NCBI GenBank assembly: GCA_002402905.1
Contig: DHGT01000124.1
Coordinates: 53,183-117,182 of the forward strand
DNA length: 64,000 nucleotides
DNA from: Desulfatitalea sp. UBA4791
Lineage (GTDB): Bacteria; Desulfobacterota; Desulfobacteria; Desulfobacterales; Desulfosarcinaceae
Direction of reading: 5' to 3'
Positions 16,882-26,031 of the stretch are shown here, in pieces. The notes below the pieces were generated by a model. The model did no database searches. It was given only the letters and a program-made list of their open reading frames with translations, and was not told the DNA's origin. Numbering within the stretch: the first letter of the stretch is position 1; each line of letters opens with the position of its first letter. The translations under genes and the position numbers were made by a program.

Positions 16882-17403
16882 CTCCTTTAACGATACTCTG
16901 ATGTTAGCTTTATCCTCATTGAAGCAAATTTGGGTGTCAAGTGAAATTATGCATAATTTATATATAATTTTGTTTATTTAGGCCATATTGTGTGACACTT
17001 TTTGACACAACAATATATTGTGCCATTGGATATGATGCGCTAAGATTTGTTTTTATGGCCATTGGCTTTTCCGGTGCTGGGGTCACGCGCGCTTCGTTTC
17101 GGTTCGATTCATTTCGCGGCAGCGCATATCCAAGTCATCGACCACGAATTTGCAAACTTTAGGCCATTTTGAAGAAAAGCATGAATAACGTGAACAAATC
17201 GCATGTGATGCCCCAAAGATCCCTAAGTTATATATAAATAGATGTCACAGGCGTATAGAATCGTATAACAATACCGTGTCGCCATGAAGGTCAACAATTG
17301 GACGGTCACGTGGGCCGAGCGTCAACAAAGGGGACGCGTCGTCCATCGCTATCGCGACCGGCACCGTCCTGCTCGCAAGACCGTGTGCCAGCCATAGAGG
17401 TAT
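16882..17403. other. AT-rich regulatory gap between XRE-pil operon and kinase gene
   Basis: This 520-base stretch is much more AT-rich than its surroundings and separates two divergent units. It holds TTGTGT (16988-16993) facing ACACAA (17005-17010) and a perfect 12-base palindrome ACAATATATTGT (17010-17021). TTTAGGCCAT occurs twice. An open frame of 37 codons (17284-17397) lies just before the kinase gene. No RNA gene is recognisable. Confidence 0.55.
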
Positions 17404-18858
17404 ATGCGACCCTTTTTAAATGAACTGAAGCTGCCGGCGGCATCACCGCCCCCCTCGTCCGAACGCGCCAAGCCTTTTCGACTGGTGAAATATTTTTCGC
17501 TTTCGAGCCTGGTCCTGATTTTCTTCGGCACAATCATTCTTTCCATCCTCAACACGCATTGGATTCGCACCATGCAATTCTCCAAGAGCGAAGCCTATGC
17601 CCTTTTACTCATTGAAAATCTCAACCACCAGGTCTTCATGCAATTCATTCTGCCGGTGGGCATCAAGTTCGGGAAGATCGAATTGCGACACAAGGACCAG
17701 TACGAGCGCATGGACAGCGTGGTGCGCAGCACCCTGCACAGTTTCAAGGTGGATATGGTCAACATCTACGGCGTCCGCGATGTCATCGCTTACAGCTTTT
17801 CCAAGGAGTTGATCGGACTCGAAAATCTCGGCGGCACGAGCCACCAGAACGCCCTGGAAGGGCGGCCGACCTCCAGGCTGATTCAAAAAGGCAGCTTCTG
17901 GGAGCTGTTTTTCGGGCTGCCCGAAGAGATTAAAATCATCACTTTCGCCGCCTTGCGCATGGAAAAACCCCTCAGCCCGGTGGCGGGCGAGGTGCTGGGG
18001 GTGGTGGAGATCGTCCAGGATCTTTCCAACGATTATAAAGAGATATTTCGCTACCAGATCATGACCATGATCACCATCAGCGTTGTGATGATCATCCTCT
18101 TTCTGGTCATGATCTTCGTGGTCAAACGCGGCGAGGGGATCATCCAGAAAAGAGCCCAGGAGCAACTCAAGCTCAAAGAACAGCTCAGCCGCGCCAAGCA
18201 TCTCTCGTCGCTGGGTGAAATGGTGGCCGGGGTGTCCCACGAGATCCGCAATCCGCTCGGAATCATCAGTAGTTCTGCGGAATTGCTGCGAAAAAAAATA
18301 CCCGCCACCGATCCGATGATCCAGATCCCCAACATCATCATCGAAGAATCGACGCGCCTGAACCATATCATCACCGACTTTTTGAACTTTGCCAAACCCA
18401 AAAACCCCAATCGCTTTGCCTGCCGCATCGAAGATGTGATTGATAAAAATATTCGCCTTCTGGAAACCCAGGCACAAGCCGACGGCTTCCATATCCATGC
18501 CAATTTCGAAGGTGAACTGCCGATCATCATGGCCGATGCGGACATGCTCCATCAGGCCTTTTTAAATGTTTTCATCAATGCCATGCAGTCCATGCCCGAC
18601 GGCGGCGACATCACGGTGAAAGCCAAATCGGCGAACAACAGCCTCTGGATCGCCGTCGAAGACCAGGGCGCAGGGATCTCGGATACGGACATGGAAAAAA
18701 TCTGGGACCCCTTTTTCACCACCAAGGATAAGGGAACCGGACTGGGATTGGGCATCGTCAAAAACATCATCGAGGCCCACCAGGGGGCGGTGCGCATCGA
18801 AAACCGTCCGGAGGGCGGCGCGCGTGTGACGATCCGGCTGCCTATAGAAGAGGGATAG
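17404..18858 (+). CDS. Membrane sensor histidine kinase
   Basis: A 484-residue sensor kinase. One membrane helix lies near residues 32-54 and a second near 220-243. Between them is a periplasmic sensor region of about 165 residues, Cache-like by architecture. The HisKA domain has MVAGVSHEIRNPLGIISS with the phospho-acceptor His near 279. The HATPase domain has NVFINAMQSMPDGG and the G-box EDQGAGIS...GTGLGLGI. The gene is five bases upstream of an NtrC-type regulator, its evident partner. It lies beside the pil operon, but its extracellular sensor differs from the six-helix PilS, so I do not call it pilS. Signal unknown. Confidence 0.93.
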   Translation: MRPFLNELKLPAASPPPSSERAKPFRLVKYFSLSSLVLIFFGTIILSILNTHWIRTMQFSKSEAYALLLIENLNHQVFMQFILPVGIKFGKIELRHKDQYERMDSVVRSTLHSFKVDMVNIYGVRDVIAYSFSKELIGLENLGGTSHQNALEGRPTSRLIQKGSFWELFFGLPEEIKIITFAALRMEKPLSPVAGEVLGVVEIVQDLSNDYKEIFRYQIMTMITISVVMIILFLVMIFVVKRGEGIIQKRAQEQLKLKEQLSRAKHLSSLGEMVAGVSHEIRNPLGIISSSAELLRKKIPATDPMIQIPNIIIEESTRLNHIITDFLNFAKPKNPNRFACRIEDVIDKNIRLLETQAQADGFHIHANFEGELPIIMADADMLHQAFLNVFINAMQSMPDGGDITVKAKSANNSLWIAVEDQGAGISDTDMEKIWDPFFTTKDKGTGLGLGIVKNIIEAHQGAVRIENRPEGGARVTIRLPIEEG

Positions 18859-18862
18859 CGAT

Positions 18863-20263
18863 ATGGACACGATTCTCATCGTCGATGATGAAAAAAACTA
18901 TCCGCTGGTACTCAGCGCGGTATTGCAGGAGGAGGGTTTTGAAACGCTGACGGCCAATAGCGGCCACGAGGCCCTGGCGGTTCTGGAACACTCCGATGTG
19001 GACCTCGTCCTTACCGACATGAAAATGCCCAAGATGGACGGCATCGAGCTGCTCCAGAAGATTAAAACCATCGATGCGGAGCTGCCGGTCATCATGATGA
19101 CCGCTTACGGAACCGTCGAAAAAGCGGTGGAAGCCATGCAGAAAGGGGCCTACAGCTACATCCTCAAGCCTTTTGACAACGAACAGCTGATTCTCTATGT
19201 CAACAAAGCCATTGCCATGTATCGGGTGGTCAAGGAAAATCGGCAGTTGCGCAGCGCCGTGGAGAACCTTTACAGCTTCGGCAACCTGATCGGCAAGAGC
19301 AAGGCCATGCAGGATATCTTCGAAACCATTCGCAAGGTGGCGCCGGCCACGGCCACGGTACTCATCGAAGGGCCAAGCGGCACCGGCAAGGAGTTGGTGG
19401 CCAAATCGATCCACTTCAACAGCCCGCGCCGCAATCAGCCCTTTGTGGCGGTCAACTGCTCGGCGCTGGCCGAGAGTCTGCTGGAAAGCGAGCTCTTCGG
19501 CCATGAAAAGGGGGCCTTCACCGGCGCGGTCTCCATGAAAAAGGGACGTTTCGAGCTGGCCGACCAGGGCACCCTGTTCTTGGATGAAATCGGGGAACTT
19601 TCTTCTTCGCTGCAGGTCAAGTTACTGCGCGTGCTACAGGAGAAGGTCTTTGAGAGGGTGGGCGGCATTCGTCCCATTTCGGTCAATATCCGGCTCATTG
19701 CCGCGACCAACAAATCCCTGAGAGACGAAATCGCCAAGGGACGTTTCCGGGAGGACCTTTTTTACCGCCTCAATGTCGTCCATATCGTCCTGCCGCCCCT
19801 GCGCGACCGGCTGGAGGACATCCGCCCGCTGACGGCCCATTTTATAGCCAAATATGCGGAAGAACGACCAGATGAAAAACCGGTCACACGGCTGGAAAAG
19901 GAGGTCGAACGCCTCTTTTACCAATATGGCTGGCCGGGCAATGTGCGGGAACTCGAAAATGTCATCGAGCGCGCCATGGTCATGTGCGCCGGGGAGACGA
20001 TCACCGTCGATGACTTGCCCCTGGACTTCAGGAATAATGTAACCCAGAACAACAAACTCAATCTTGAGGGCCTCTCCCCCAAAGCCACCCTTTACGAAAC
20101 GCTGGCCCATGTGGAAAAGCAGATGATCCTGCAGGCGCTTCAACAGGCCGGATATGTCCAGTCCCATGCGGCGTCTCTTCTGGGCATCGGCAAAAGCGGT
20201 CTGAATCAGAAGCTGAAGAAATACGGGATCGATGTGGCGGAGTTCATCCAGCCCGAAGAGTGA
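18863..20263 (+). CDS. Sigma-54-dependent response regulator (NtrC family)
   Basis: A 466-residue activator with three domains. The receiver (1-120) has its phospho-Asp in VLTDMKMPKMDG near residue 52. The AAA+ domain (about 140-370) has a Walker A of EGPSGTGKE near 170, the sigma-54 contact loop GAFTGA near 218 and a Walker B of GTLFLDEIGEL. The C-terminal Fis-type helix-turn-helix contains QSHAASLLGIGKSGLNQKL. The Walker A differs slightly from the common GESGTGKE. Cognate kinase is the preceding gene. Targets would be sigma-54 promoters; I found none that I would call with confidence in this window. Confidence 0.95.
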   Translation: MDTILIVDDEKNYPLVLSAVLQEEGFETLTANSGHEALAVLEHSDVDLVLTDMKMPKMDGIELLQKIKTIDAELPVIMMTAYGTVEKAVEAMQKGAYSYILKPFDNEQLILYVNKAIAMYRVVKENRQLRSAVENLYSFGNLIGKSKAMQDIFETIRKVAPATATVLIEGPSGTGKELVAKSIHFNSPRRNQPFVAVNCSALAESLLESELFGHEKGAFTGAVSMKKGRFELADQGTLFLDEIGELSSSLQVKLLRVLQEKVFERVGGIRPISVNIRLIAATNKSLRDEIAKGRFREDLFYRLNVVHIVLPPLRDRLEDIRPLTAHFIAKYAEERPDEKPVTRLEKEVERLFYQYGWPGNVRELENVIERAMVMCAGETITVDDLPLDFRNNVTQNNKLNLEGLSPKATLYETLAHVEKQMILQALQQAGYVQSHAASLLGIGKSGLNQKLKKYGIDVAEFIQPEE

Positions 20264-20308
20264 TGGCCATGCAAAAAGTCATCGCCGGACGACGCCGTAA
20301 AAAACGGC

Positions 20309-21016
20309 TTATCCCGCAATTTTTTCAGTTGCTGCGGCGGTTTCACGGGCGATATCGACATAAATGGAATTCGGAAAATCGGCCGCCAGCCGTTCGAAGG
20401 TTTGCCTGCTTTTCGCCCCGTCCCCGCTGGTCCGATACAACTGTCCCAACTGGAAGAGGGCGTTGTCTTTGAGTACGGTGCTGCCGCTGGCCAGGACCTT
20501 TTCAAAGGCCTCGATCGCAGCGGACGCGTCTCCCTTTTGCAGGTAAGCCATGGCCAACCCGTTAAGGATCGTGTTGCCCAGACTCGAATGTCCCTCGAGC
20601 CGATCGAGAGCCTCGCTGTAAAGCGCGATGGCTTGATCCGGCATGTTTGCAGACAAACTGATGTGGGCCAAAAAAACACCTGCCAGGCGACCGGCGTCAT
20701 AACGGCCGTAACCATCCACCAGCCGCTGCAATTCAGGCTCGGCCGCGGCAAGGGCCTCGGCCGGTGAATTGCCCGCCTTGACGGCCTCCGCATAGGCGGT
20801 CATGCCCCGGCTCAGCAGGGCCGCAGCGGCTCGCTCTCGGTTTTCGGAATACAATCGATATCCGGCCACGAGGATGAGAAAAACGAAAAAGGCGCCGATG
20901 CCGTAAGCCAGGGGCTTGGCATTGGCCCTGGCCCACTGCACGACCTTGCCGGTCAGCGTCAAAAATTCATCGGGTTTTTTGACAAGTTCCTTGCGCGTGA
21001 TCTTTTTCCCGGCCAT
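20309..21016 (-). CDS. YfgM-like membrane-anchored TPR protein
   Basis: A 235-residue protein with a short cytoplasmic start, one membrane helix near residues 34-54 (LAYGIGAFFVFLILVAGYRL) and a periplasmic TPR domain (GMTAYAEAVKAGNSP, LAMAYLQKGDASAAIEAFEK, LFQLGQLYRTSGDGAKSRQT). This layout matches YfgM-type proteins, which help periplasmic folding near the translocon. The ATG at 21016 overlaps the stop of the PfkB kinase by one base (TAATG), so translation is coupled. The frame is open 23 codons further back but that part lies inside the kinase gene. Confidence 0.82.
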   Translation of the reverse strand: MAGKKITRKELVKKPDEFLTLTGKVVQWARANAKPLAYGIGAFFVFLILVAGYRLYSENRERAAAALLSRGMTAYAEAVKAGNSPAEALAAAEPELQRLVDGYGRYDAGRLAGVFLAHISLSANMPDQAIALYSEALDRLEGHSSLGNTILNGLAMAYLQKGDASAAIEAFEKVLASGSTVLKDNALFQLGQLYRTSGDGAKSRQTFERLAADFPNSIYVDIARETAAATEKIAG

Positions 21017-22029
21017 TAGCCCTCCATCTGTTTTCGGATCGCCGTCCAGCGCGTTTCCGGAATATTTGCCCCTACGACCTGGCACACCTCATAGCCACAA
21101 AGCGATGCCAACCGTCCACAGCGATCGAGCGGCATCCGGTTCACCAGACCGTACAGAAAACCGGATGCCCACAAATCACCGGCACCCGTCGTATCCTGGG
21201 CTTCGCCGTTTCCCAAAGCGCTGACAGCCAGAACATCGCCGTTCGTGCCGATCAGGCTCCCCCGGGCGCCGAGTTTCAATACGGCCAGCGGTACTTGGGA
21301 CGCCAGGATGGATATCGCCTTCGATTCGTCCCGGGTTCCGGTGTAGGCATGGGACTCATCCTCATTGGCCAGTAAGATGTCCACATACTCCGCGATCAAC
21401 TCAGGCAGAATATCCCTGGCCTCTTCGACCACGTTGAAGCTGGCCAGATCGAGAGAAATCAGCGCTCCGGCATCGCGGGCCGCTTTCAACGCGGCCCGGA
21501 TCAAGTCCCGATTGAAGAGCAGATAGCCTTCGATATGCACGATGGCCGCCTCCTCGAAACAGGCCGGGGTCATCTCCTCGGGCCGCGCTTCGGCGGAAGC
21601 CCCCAGATAGGTAAACATGGACCTTTGAGCATCCGGTGAGACGATGGAAAGCACCCGGCCGGTGGGGGAATCGGAATTCAACAAAAAAGAGTGGACGCCT
21701 TGTCTGGTCAAATCGTCACGGAACAACCGGCCCATGGGGCCGTTGCCGCACTTTCCCACGAATTGAGCGTGCCCGCCCAGGCGGCCGATACCCACCACCG
21801 TATTGCACGCCGATCCGCCGGGAACGATTTGCGGCGGGTTGGTCGCCTGTTGGACGGTCCGATCGATAAACTCCCTGTCCACATAGGTCATGCCCCCCTT
21901 GATGGCGCCCACCCGCTGTAGAAACGTATCATCCTCGCGGGCCAAAATGTCCACCAGGGCCGAACCGACACCGGTCACCTTCCGTCTTTGCGGATTCAAG
22001 CGGTCGTAAATCTGGGTCATGTTCACCAT
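21016..22029 (-). CDS. PfkB-family carbohydrate/nucleoside kinase
   Basis: A 337-residue ribokinase-fold kinase. The N-terminal signature PGGSACNTVVGIGRLGG is near residues 70-86. The C-terminal DTTGAGDLWASGFLYGL, with the catalytic Asp and anion hole, is near 281-297. These place it among the adenosine-kinase/sugar-kinase-like PfkB proteins, but the substrate cannot be read from sequence. The ATG at 22029 has GGAG eight bases upstream and overlaps the SH3 gene's end by seven bases. It is part of a tightly packed minus-strand run from the FmdB-like gene to the YfgM-like gene. Confidence 0.9.
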   Translation of the reverse strand: MVNMTQIYDRLNPQRRKVTGVGSALVDILAREDDTFLQRVGAIKGGMTYVDREFIDRTVQQATNPPQIVPGGSACNTVVGIGRLGGHAQFVGKCGNGPMGRLFRDDLTRQGVHSFLLNSDSPTGRVLSIVSPDAQRSMFTYLGASAEARPEEMTPACFEEAAIVHIEGYLLFNRDLIRAALKAARDAGALISLDLASFNVVEEARDILPELIAEYVDILLANEDESHAYTGTRDESKAISILASQVPLAVLKLGARGSLIGTNGDVLAVSALGNGEAQDTTGAGDLWASGFLYGLVNRMPLDRCGRLASLCGYEVCQVVGANIPETRWTAIRKQMEG

Positions 22030-22469
22030 ACCAGCGTCTCCAGTACCCATCCTTTGTCTCCATCCGCGTGTTGGATTTCGAACCAGCGGTCCTGCTTTTG
22101 CAACACTTTGAAGGGGATTCCGCGATCCACGGTAAAGGCGATATCATGGTCTGTCCCCGGACCCGAACGCACATTGCAACGGGATACGCGAACGATCACC
22201 GTGGGTGTCTGATCGAGCAGGGCGGCATGGATCCACCCCTGGTCCCCTTCGAAGTCCTTGAATCGGTACCATTCGCCTTTTTTTTCAACAATCAATACCG
22301 GATGATATTTTTCGATCTGCCATAAGGTGTCATGGTTAGTCCCTGGACCGGATCGGATGTTGACGATATCTTCCTTGGCGGCCATGCGCTCGGCCGCTGC
22401 AGCCTGCCCTGCCGCCAGGGCGATCCACACGCCGATCAACATGACTTTTGTGATGTGCGCTAATCTCAT
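22023..22469 (-). CDS. Secreted protein with two bacterial SH3 domains
   Basis: A 148-residue exported protein. It has a signal peptide (residues 1-27, ending QAAAAE) and two SH3b repeats that each begin with the diagnostic NIRSGPGTNHD or NVRSGPGTDHD (near 37 and 98) and end with a GWI/GWV strand. Such proteins bind cell wall peptides or act as envelope adaptors. It overlaps the start of the PfkB gene, and it begins 35 bases after the Fur-FeoA stop, so it is likely in the same transcript. Confidence 0.87.
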   Translation of the reverse strand: MRLAHITKVMLIGVWIALAAGQAAAAERMAAKEDIVNIRSGPGTNHDTLWQIEKYHPVLIVEKKGEWYRFKDFEGDQGWIHAALLDQTPTVIVRVSRCNVRSGPGTDHDIAFTVDRGIPFKVLQKQDRWFEIQHADGDKGWVLETLVW

Positions 22470-22504
22470 TTTAAATCCTGTCGTTATACCCCATCACGTA
22501 TTGC

Positions 22505-23224
22505 TCAGGACTGGACCTTCAAGCTGCCTGGCCTCTCTTCACAGGTCAAGGCGGACACCATGATTTTGCTCGCCAACCCCTGCCCAAGGACCAGTCGATT
22601 GAAGTCTGAGGCAATCACGACTTGCCCTCGGTTGATGTTGGTGATCACCTCGATCTCGTCTCCGATACGCAACCCCATGGTCAACAACCGCATTTTCAAA
22701 CGACCGCCGCCTCTGAAGGCCACCACCTTCAACCGCTCACCGGGTCGGGCGGCGTCGAGGGAAAGAAGATCCTCCCGGTGCGCCAGGCATTCCCGACAGA
22801 TCCCGTATAGCTCCATTTTGTGCTGCAACATATGGAAGCCATAGGTCGAGGCGATCTGCTCCTGCAGCTTTTCGATGGCATCGTTTTCGAACTCGATGAT
22901 TTTTCGGCACTTGGTGCAAACCAGGTGATCGTGGTGCTGCCCGAGATGACGGTGCTCGTATCGCACCTGCCCGTTGTCGAACCGGCTGGCCTGGGCAAAG
23001 CCGTAGTGGCACATCATTTCGATGGTTTCCTGAACAAACGCCTCTTCCAGGTGATGGCCCGCCGCATGCACGGCCTGCGTCAACTCCTGGGCCGTAACAT
23101 GCTTCTCGATGTTTAAAAAAACTTCCAAAACAGCCAAACGATCCTCGAAGCGATCGATACGATCGCCCTTGAACAGCTTGATGAATTGTTCCTTTTCCCG
23201 TTTATGGATGGCCAGTGACGTCAT
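22505..23224 (-). CDS. Fur-family repressor fused to a FeoA domain
   Basis: A 239-residue two-domain protein. Residues 1-150 are a Fur-type metal-dependent repressor. They have the winged helix (LAVLEVFLNIEKHVTAQELT), the metal-binding HLGQHHDHLVCTKC, and HKMELYGICREC that completes the structural zinc site. Residues 160-235 are a FeoA (SH3-like) domain: RPGERLKVVAFRGGGRLKMR, LLTMGLRIGDEIEVIT, and VVIASDFNRLVLGQGLASKI. FeoA usually works with the FeoB iron transporter or is fused to DtxR-type repressors. A Fur-FeoA fusion suggests an iron-responsive regulator with a second ligand or partner site. No feoB is in the window. Both halves are intact in one frame. Confidence 0.92.
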   Translation of the reverse strand: MTSLAIHKREKEQFIKLFKGDRIDRFEDRLAVLEVFLNIEKHVTAQELTQAVHAAGHHLEEAFVQETIEMMCHYGFAQASRFDNGQVRYEHRHLGQHHDHLVCTKCRKIIEFENDAIEKLQEQIASTYGFHMLQHKMELYGICRECLAHREDLLSLDAARPGERLKVVAFRGGGRLKMRLLTMGLRIGDEIEVITNINRGQVVIASDFNRLVLGQGLASKIMVSALTCEERPGSLKVQS

Positions 23225-23278
23225 TACCGAACGACCTCTTCAGGGTAGCATGTGAGATCCGCATCGCTCCAAACTGAA

Positions 23279-23530
23279 CTATTTGCTGTGTCCAGGCAAG
23301 TTCCAAGTGGTACACGATCCGCTGGAACAGGTACGCGAAGTGGTGGACGGGCCGGAATTGGCGCCGCTCCCCGCTGCACCCATGCTGAAATTGGTCGCGC
23401 TGATGACACGCTCCAGTTCCACCGAGCCACACTTCTTACAACGCATGGGCACCTTTTCCTCTCCCGTCCCCATGACCAGCACTTCCATGAACGTTTCACA
23501 CTTCAGGCACTTGAATTCGTATATCGGCAT
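23279..23530 (-). CDS. FmdB-family zinc-ribbon protein
   Basis: An 83-residue protein that starts with the family signature MPIYEFKCLKC and has a second pair in MRCKKCGS, so it should bind one zinc ion. The tail is rich in Gly, Ser and Thr. FmdB-like regulators are widespread small proteins of poorly known function. The ATG at 23530 has AGGAGCAGAA directly upstream, so the 17 extra open codons before it are not used. It leads the minus-strand run that continues with Fur-FeoA 54 bases later. Confidence 0.9.
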   Translation of the reverse strand: MPIYEFKCLKCETFMEVLVMGTGEEKVPMRCKKCGSVELERVISATNFSMGAAGSGANSGPSTTSRTCSSGSCTTWNLPGHSK

Positions 23531-23653
23531 TTCTGCTCCTTTTATCATCGGGATAATTAGAACTTTTCTTTCTATTATCAATAACCGGGGCTTGTCAAGC
23601 CGTGGTCGATGGCATTTCCAAATGCGCGATACGGCGCTGACGTATTCCGTCCT

Positions 23654-25852
23654 TCAACCAACCGGCAAGCGAACCGTCACCTCGGTGCCGCGGGGGTCGG
23701 CAGCCGCCAATGCGATGGTGCCCCCATGGCGTCGAACGATCTGGTGACAGATGTACAGCCCCAACCCGGTGCCCCGACCAACGGGTTTGGTGGTAAAAAA
23801 TGGCTTAAACACATCCTGGCGGATAGCGGCCTCGATGCCCGATCCGTTGTCCCGGCACTGGAAGACCACATGCCCGCCGGCCGCATCGTGCCAGGTGTGC
23901 AAGCAGACTTGGCCGCCACGACCCGCCAACGCCTGGATCGCATTTTGAATGATGTTCAGGGCCACTTGTCCCAGATGGGCAAAATTGCCTTGCAGCTTGG
24001 GCAGTTGCGGGTCGAGATCGGTTTCGATGTGCAGCTGCCGGTGCTTGTATTGATTGTGCAATACTCGCAGGGCATCCTGGACCACCGACGTCATGTCCAC
24101 CGCTTCCTCGTAGGTCTGCGTCTGGCGTGACAGGCCCAGGAGGCTGGCGACGATGGATTTGGCGCGAGCCAGTTCCTTGTCGGCGAAATGCAGATCGTCC
24201 AGCAGTTCGGGGTCGAGCGGTCGGTTCCGATCCCACTGGGACAACTCCTCGGCAATCGATTGGAGCAGGCTGGTCACACTGGTGAGTGGATTGTTCAGCT
24301 CGTGGGCCACGCCGGCCACGAGTTGACCCAGAGCGGCCAGGCTTTCGGAGCGGATCAGTTGTTCCTGGGAACGCTCTTTTTCCGCAAGGGCGGTTTCCAG
24401 AGCTTCGGTGCGCGCGGCCACCTGCGCTTCCAATGTCTGATTCAGCTCGCGAAGCGCCTGGTAGGCCTGGGCATTTTGAATGGCAAGAGCGCTTTGATGG
24501 CACAAGGGCAACAGCAGGTCCAGGTCCTCGGCGGAAATTATCCGGCCGCTGCGCTTTTCGCCCAGCACCAGAAAACCTTTCAAACGCTCCCTGAAACACA
24601 TAGGGAAAACGGCCTCTCCACGTAGCCAACGCATCTGCGACAGCACCCCGACGGTTTTGCCTGCACGGGCCGCTCCCAGCAGTTTTTGCTTTAAAATGGG
24701 AAGGGACCGGCCTTGCAGGGCCGACACGAGACAGGATTCTTCGGCCAGAAACGCATCCTGCCACTGGTCTGTGCCGTCTCCTGCCGCGGCAATCGCACGA
24801 TAGCCATTGACGGCTGGATCGGCGAGAAAGAGCGTGCAATGCGTCACCTGCATGGCGTCGATGATGGTTCCCTGCAACAGTTGGGTGATCTTTTGCCGGT
24901 CGAGAATAGATGCAATGGTCTGGCTGATGTGGTTCAAGGTCATGCGATGATCGAACGAACCCTTGAGCCGCATGCGATCCATGCCTTGTTGGAGCCATCC
25001 GGCCAGAGGTCCGGAGGCCATGGCCGCGGGAATCAAAAACAGAAGGGCCATAAGATGGGCCGCGCTGAATCGAATTTCCATGGCAGGCAAAGGCAAGACA
25101 TAAGCCATCAGAAGATAAACGGCCGCCAACACCATCGTCATGGTCAGGTATACGAAACCTTTGCGCAGGAACACACCGGAATCGAGCAGATCGTAGCGGA
25201 AAAAGCCAGCCGCAAATATGATCAATGGAATAAACCCAAAAGCGCCGGGTGGGTAGACCGGCACACCGAAGAGGGTCAGGCAGTTCAGCGTGGTCAGTAT
25301 CCCCAGCAGGCCGAAGCCGATGAATAGATAGTGAAGTTTGTTTTTGTAGATACTGCGCGATTCGCGACGAATGGCCCGATATATTATGACGACGTTGTAA
25401 CCGGTGGCAAGAACGGCGCCGATTCCCATCAGGATGAACAAGGGCCCGCCCTGGCCGAAGTAACCGAAAGCGAAAAAACGGGTATCCGCGATGATCCATC
25501 CTCCCCACGGCGCGCAGGCCGCCACCAGGGCGGCGTAGCCGTAGGCGAATGGGACCACATGACGCCGGCGATCCATCCCAAGATACAGGTGGAAGAAGTG
25601 GATGAACAATGGAAGTAAAAAAGGGTGAAACAGGTGGCCGATGCGGCTGGCCATCAACGCCACCCGTGCAGACGGTGCATTGAAATTGATCAACATGTCG
25701 ATGTAGAGCAAGCTTCCAAAAAAACAGAGCGCGGCAAACAGGCGGTGGGACTTTCCTTTGTGCCGGCCAAGAACGATGTGTGCTGCCATTGCGCCCAGCA
25801 GCACCGCGGTGAAGAGCGGCGGCAGGCTGTACAACAATCGGTCGAAAAACAT
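23654..25852 (-). CDS. 7TM sensor histidine kinase with GAF domain
   Basis: A 732-residue sensor kinase. Residues 1-300 contain about eight hydrophobic helices in the arrangement of the HisKA-associated 7TM sensor region. A GAF-like domain covers about 325-475, followed by a coiled coil (LRELNQTLEAQVAARTEALE). HisKA has LVAGVAHELNNPLTSVTS with the phospho-His near 517. HATPase motifs are NIIQNAIQALAGRGG, CRDNGSGIE and GRGTGLGLYICHQI near 700. No response regulator is adjacent, so it is an orphan kinase. A long open frame in another register of the same strand is a GC-content shadow. Confidence 0.92.
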   Translation of the reverse strand: MFFDRLLYSLPPLFTAVLLGAMAAHIVLGRHKGKSHRLFAALCFFGSLLYIDMLINFNAPSARVALMASRIGHLFHPFLLPLFIHFFHLYLGMDRRRHVVPFAYGYAALVAACAPWGGWIIADTRFFAFGYFGQGGPLFILMGIGAVLATGYNVVIIYRAIRRESRSIYKNKLHYLFIGFGLLGILTTLNCLTLFGVPVYPPGAFGFIPLIIFAAGFFRYDLLDSGVFLRKGFVYLTMTMVLAAVYLLMAYVLPLPAMEIRFSAAHLMALLFLIPAAMASGPLAGWLQQGMDRMRLKGSFDHRMTLNHISQTIASILDRQKITQLLQGTIIDAMQVTHCTLFLADPAVNGYRAIAAAGDGTDQWQDAFLAEESCLVSALQGRSLPILKQKLLGAARAGKTVGVLSQMRWLRGEAVFPMCFRERLKGFLVLGEKRSGRIISAEDLDLLLPLCHQSALAIQNAQAYQALRELNQTLEAQVAARTEALETALAEKERSQEQLIRSESLAALGQLVAGVAHELNNPLTSVTSLLQSIAEELSQWDRNRPLDPELLDDLHFADKELARAKSIVASLLGLSRQTQTYEEAVDMTSVVQDALRVLHNQYKHRQLHIETDLDPQLPKLQGNFAHLGQVALNIIQNAIQALAGRGGQVCLHTWHDAAGGHVVFQCRDNGSGIEAAIRQDVFKPFFTTKPVGRGTGLGLYICHQIVRRHGGTIALAAADPRGTEVTVRLPVG

Positions 25853-26031
25853 GGCAACCCCTTTGGTGAAAAGATTGCAGATGAGACCGGCGGCTCATCA
25901 CGATGACAAGGCGCAAGTCGTTCATCCGGATCGACAACGGCGGCCCTGCGCGACCGCCAGGGCAGATCCGGGATTTACAATTTCGGTTCGTTCACAATAG
26001 ACGGCGAATGCCGTGTTCGGAAGGGCATGGT

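Noticed and set aside
17404..20263. Naming the kinase-regulator pair pilS-pilR
   Set aside because: The pair lies next to pil genes, but the kinase has two membrane helices with a large outside domain rather than the six-helix PilS sensor, and no pilA is nearby.
23805..25937. A 710-codon open frame on the minus strand overlapping the 7TM kinase gene
   Set aside because: It is another register of the same GC-rich strand, has low-complexity Arg/Pro/Gly-rich content and no domain, while the kinase frame carries complete HisKA and HATPase motifs.
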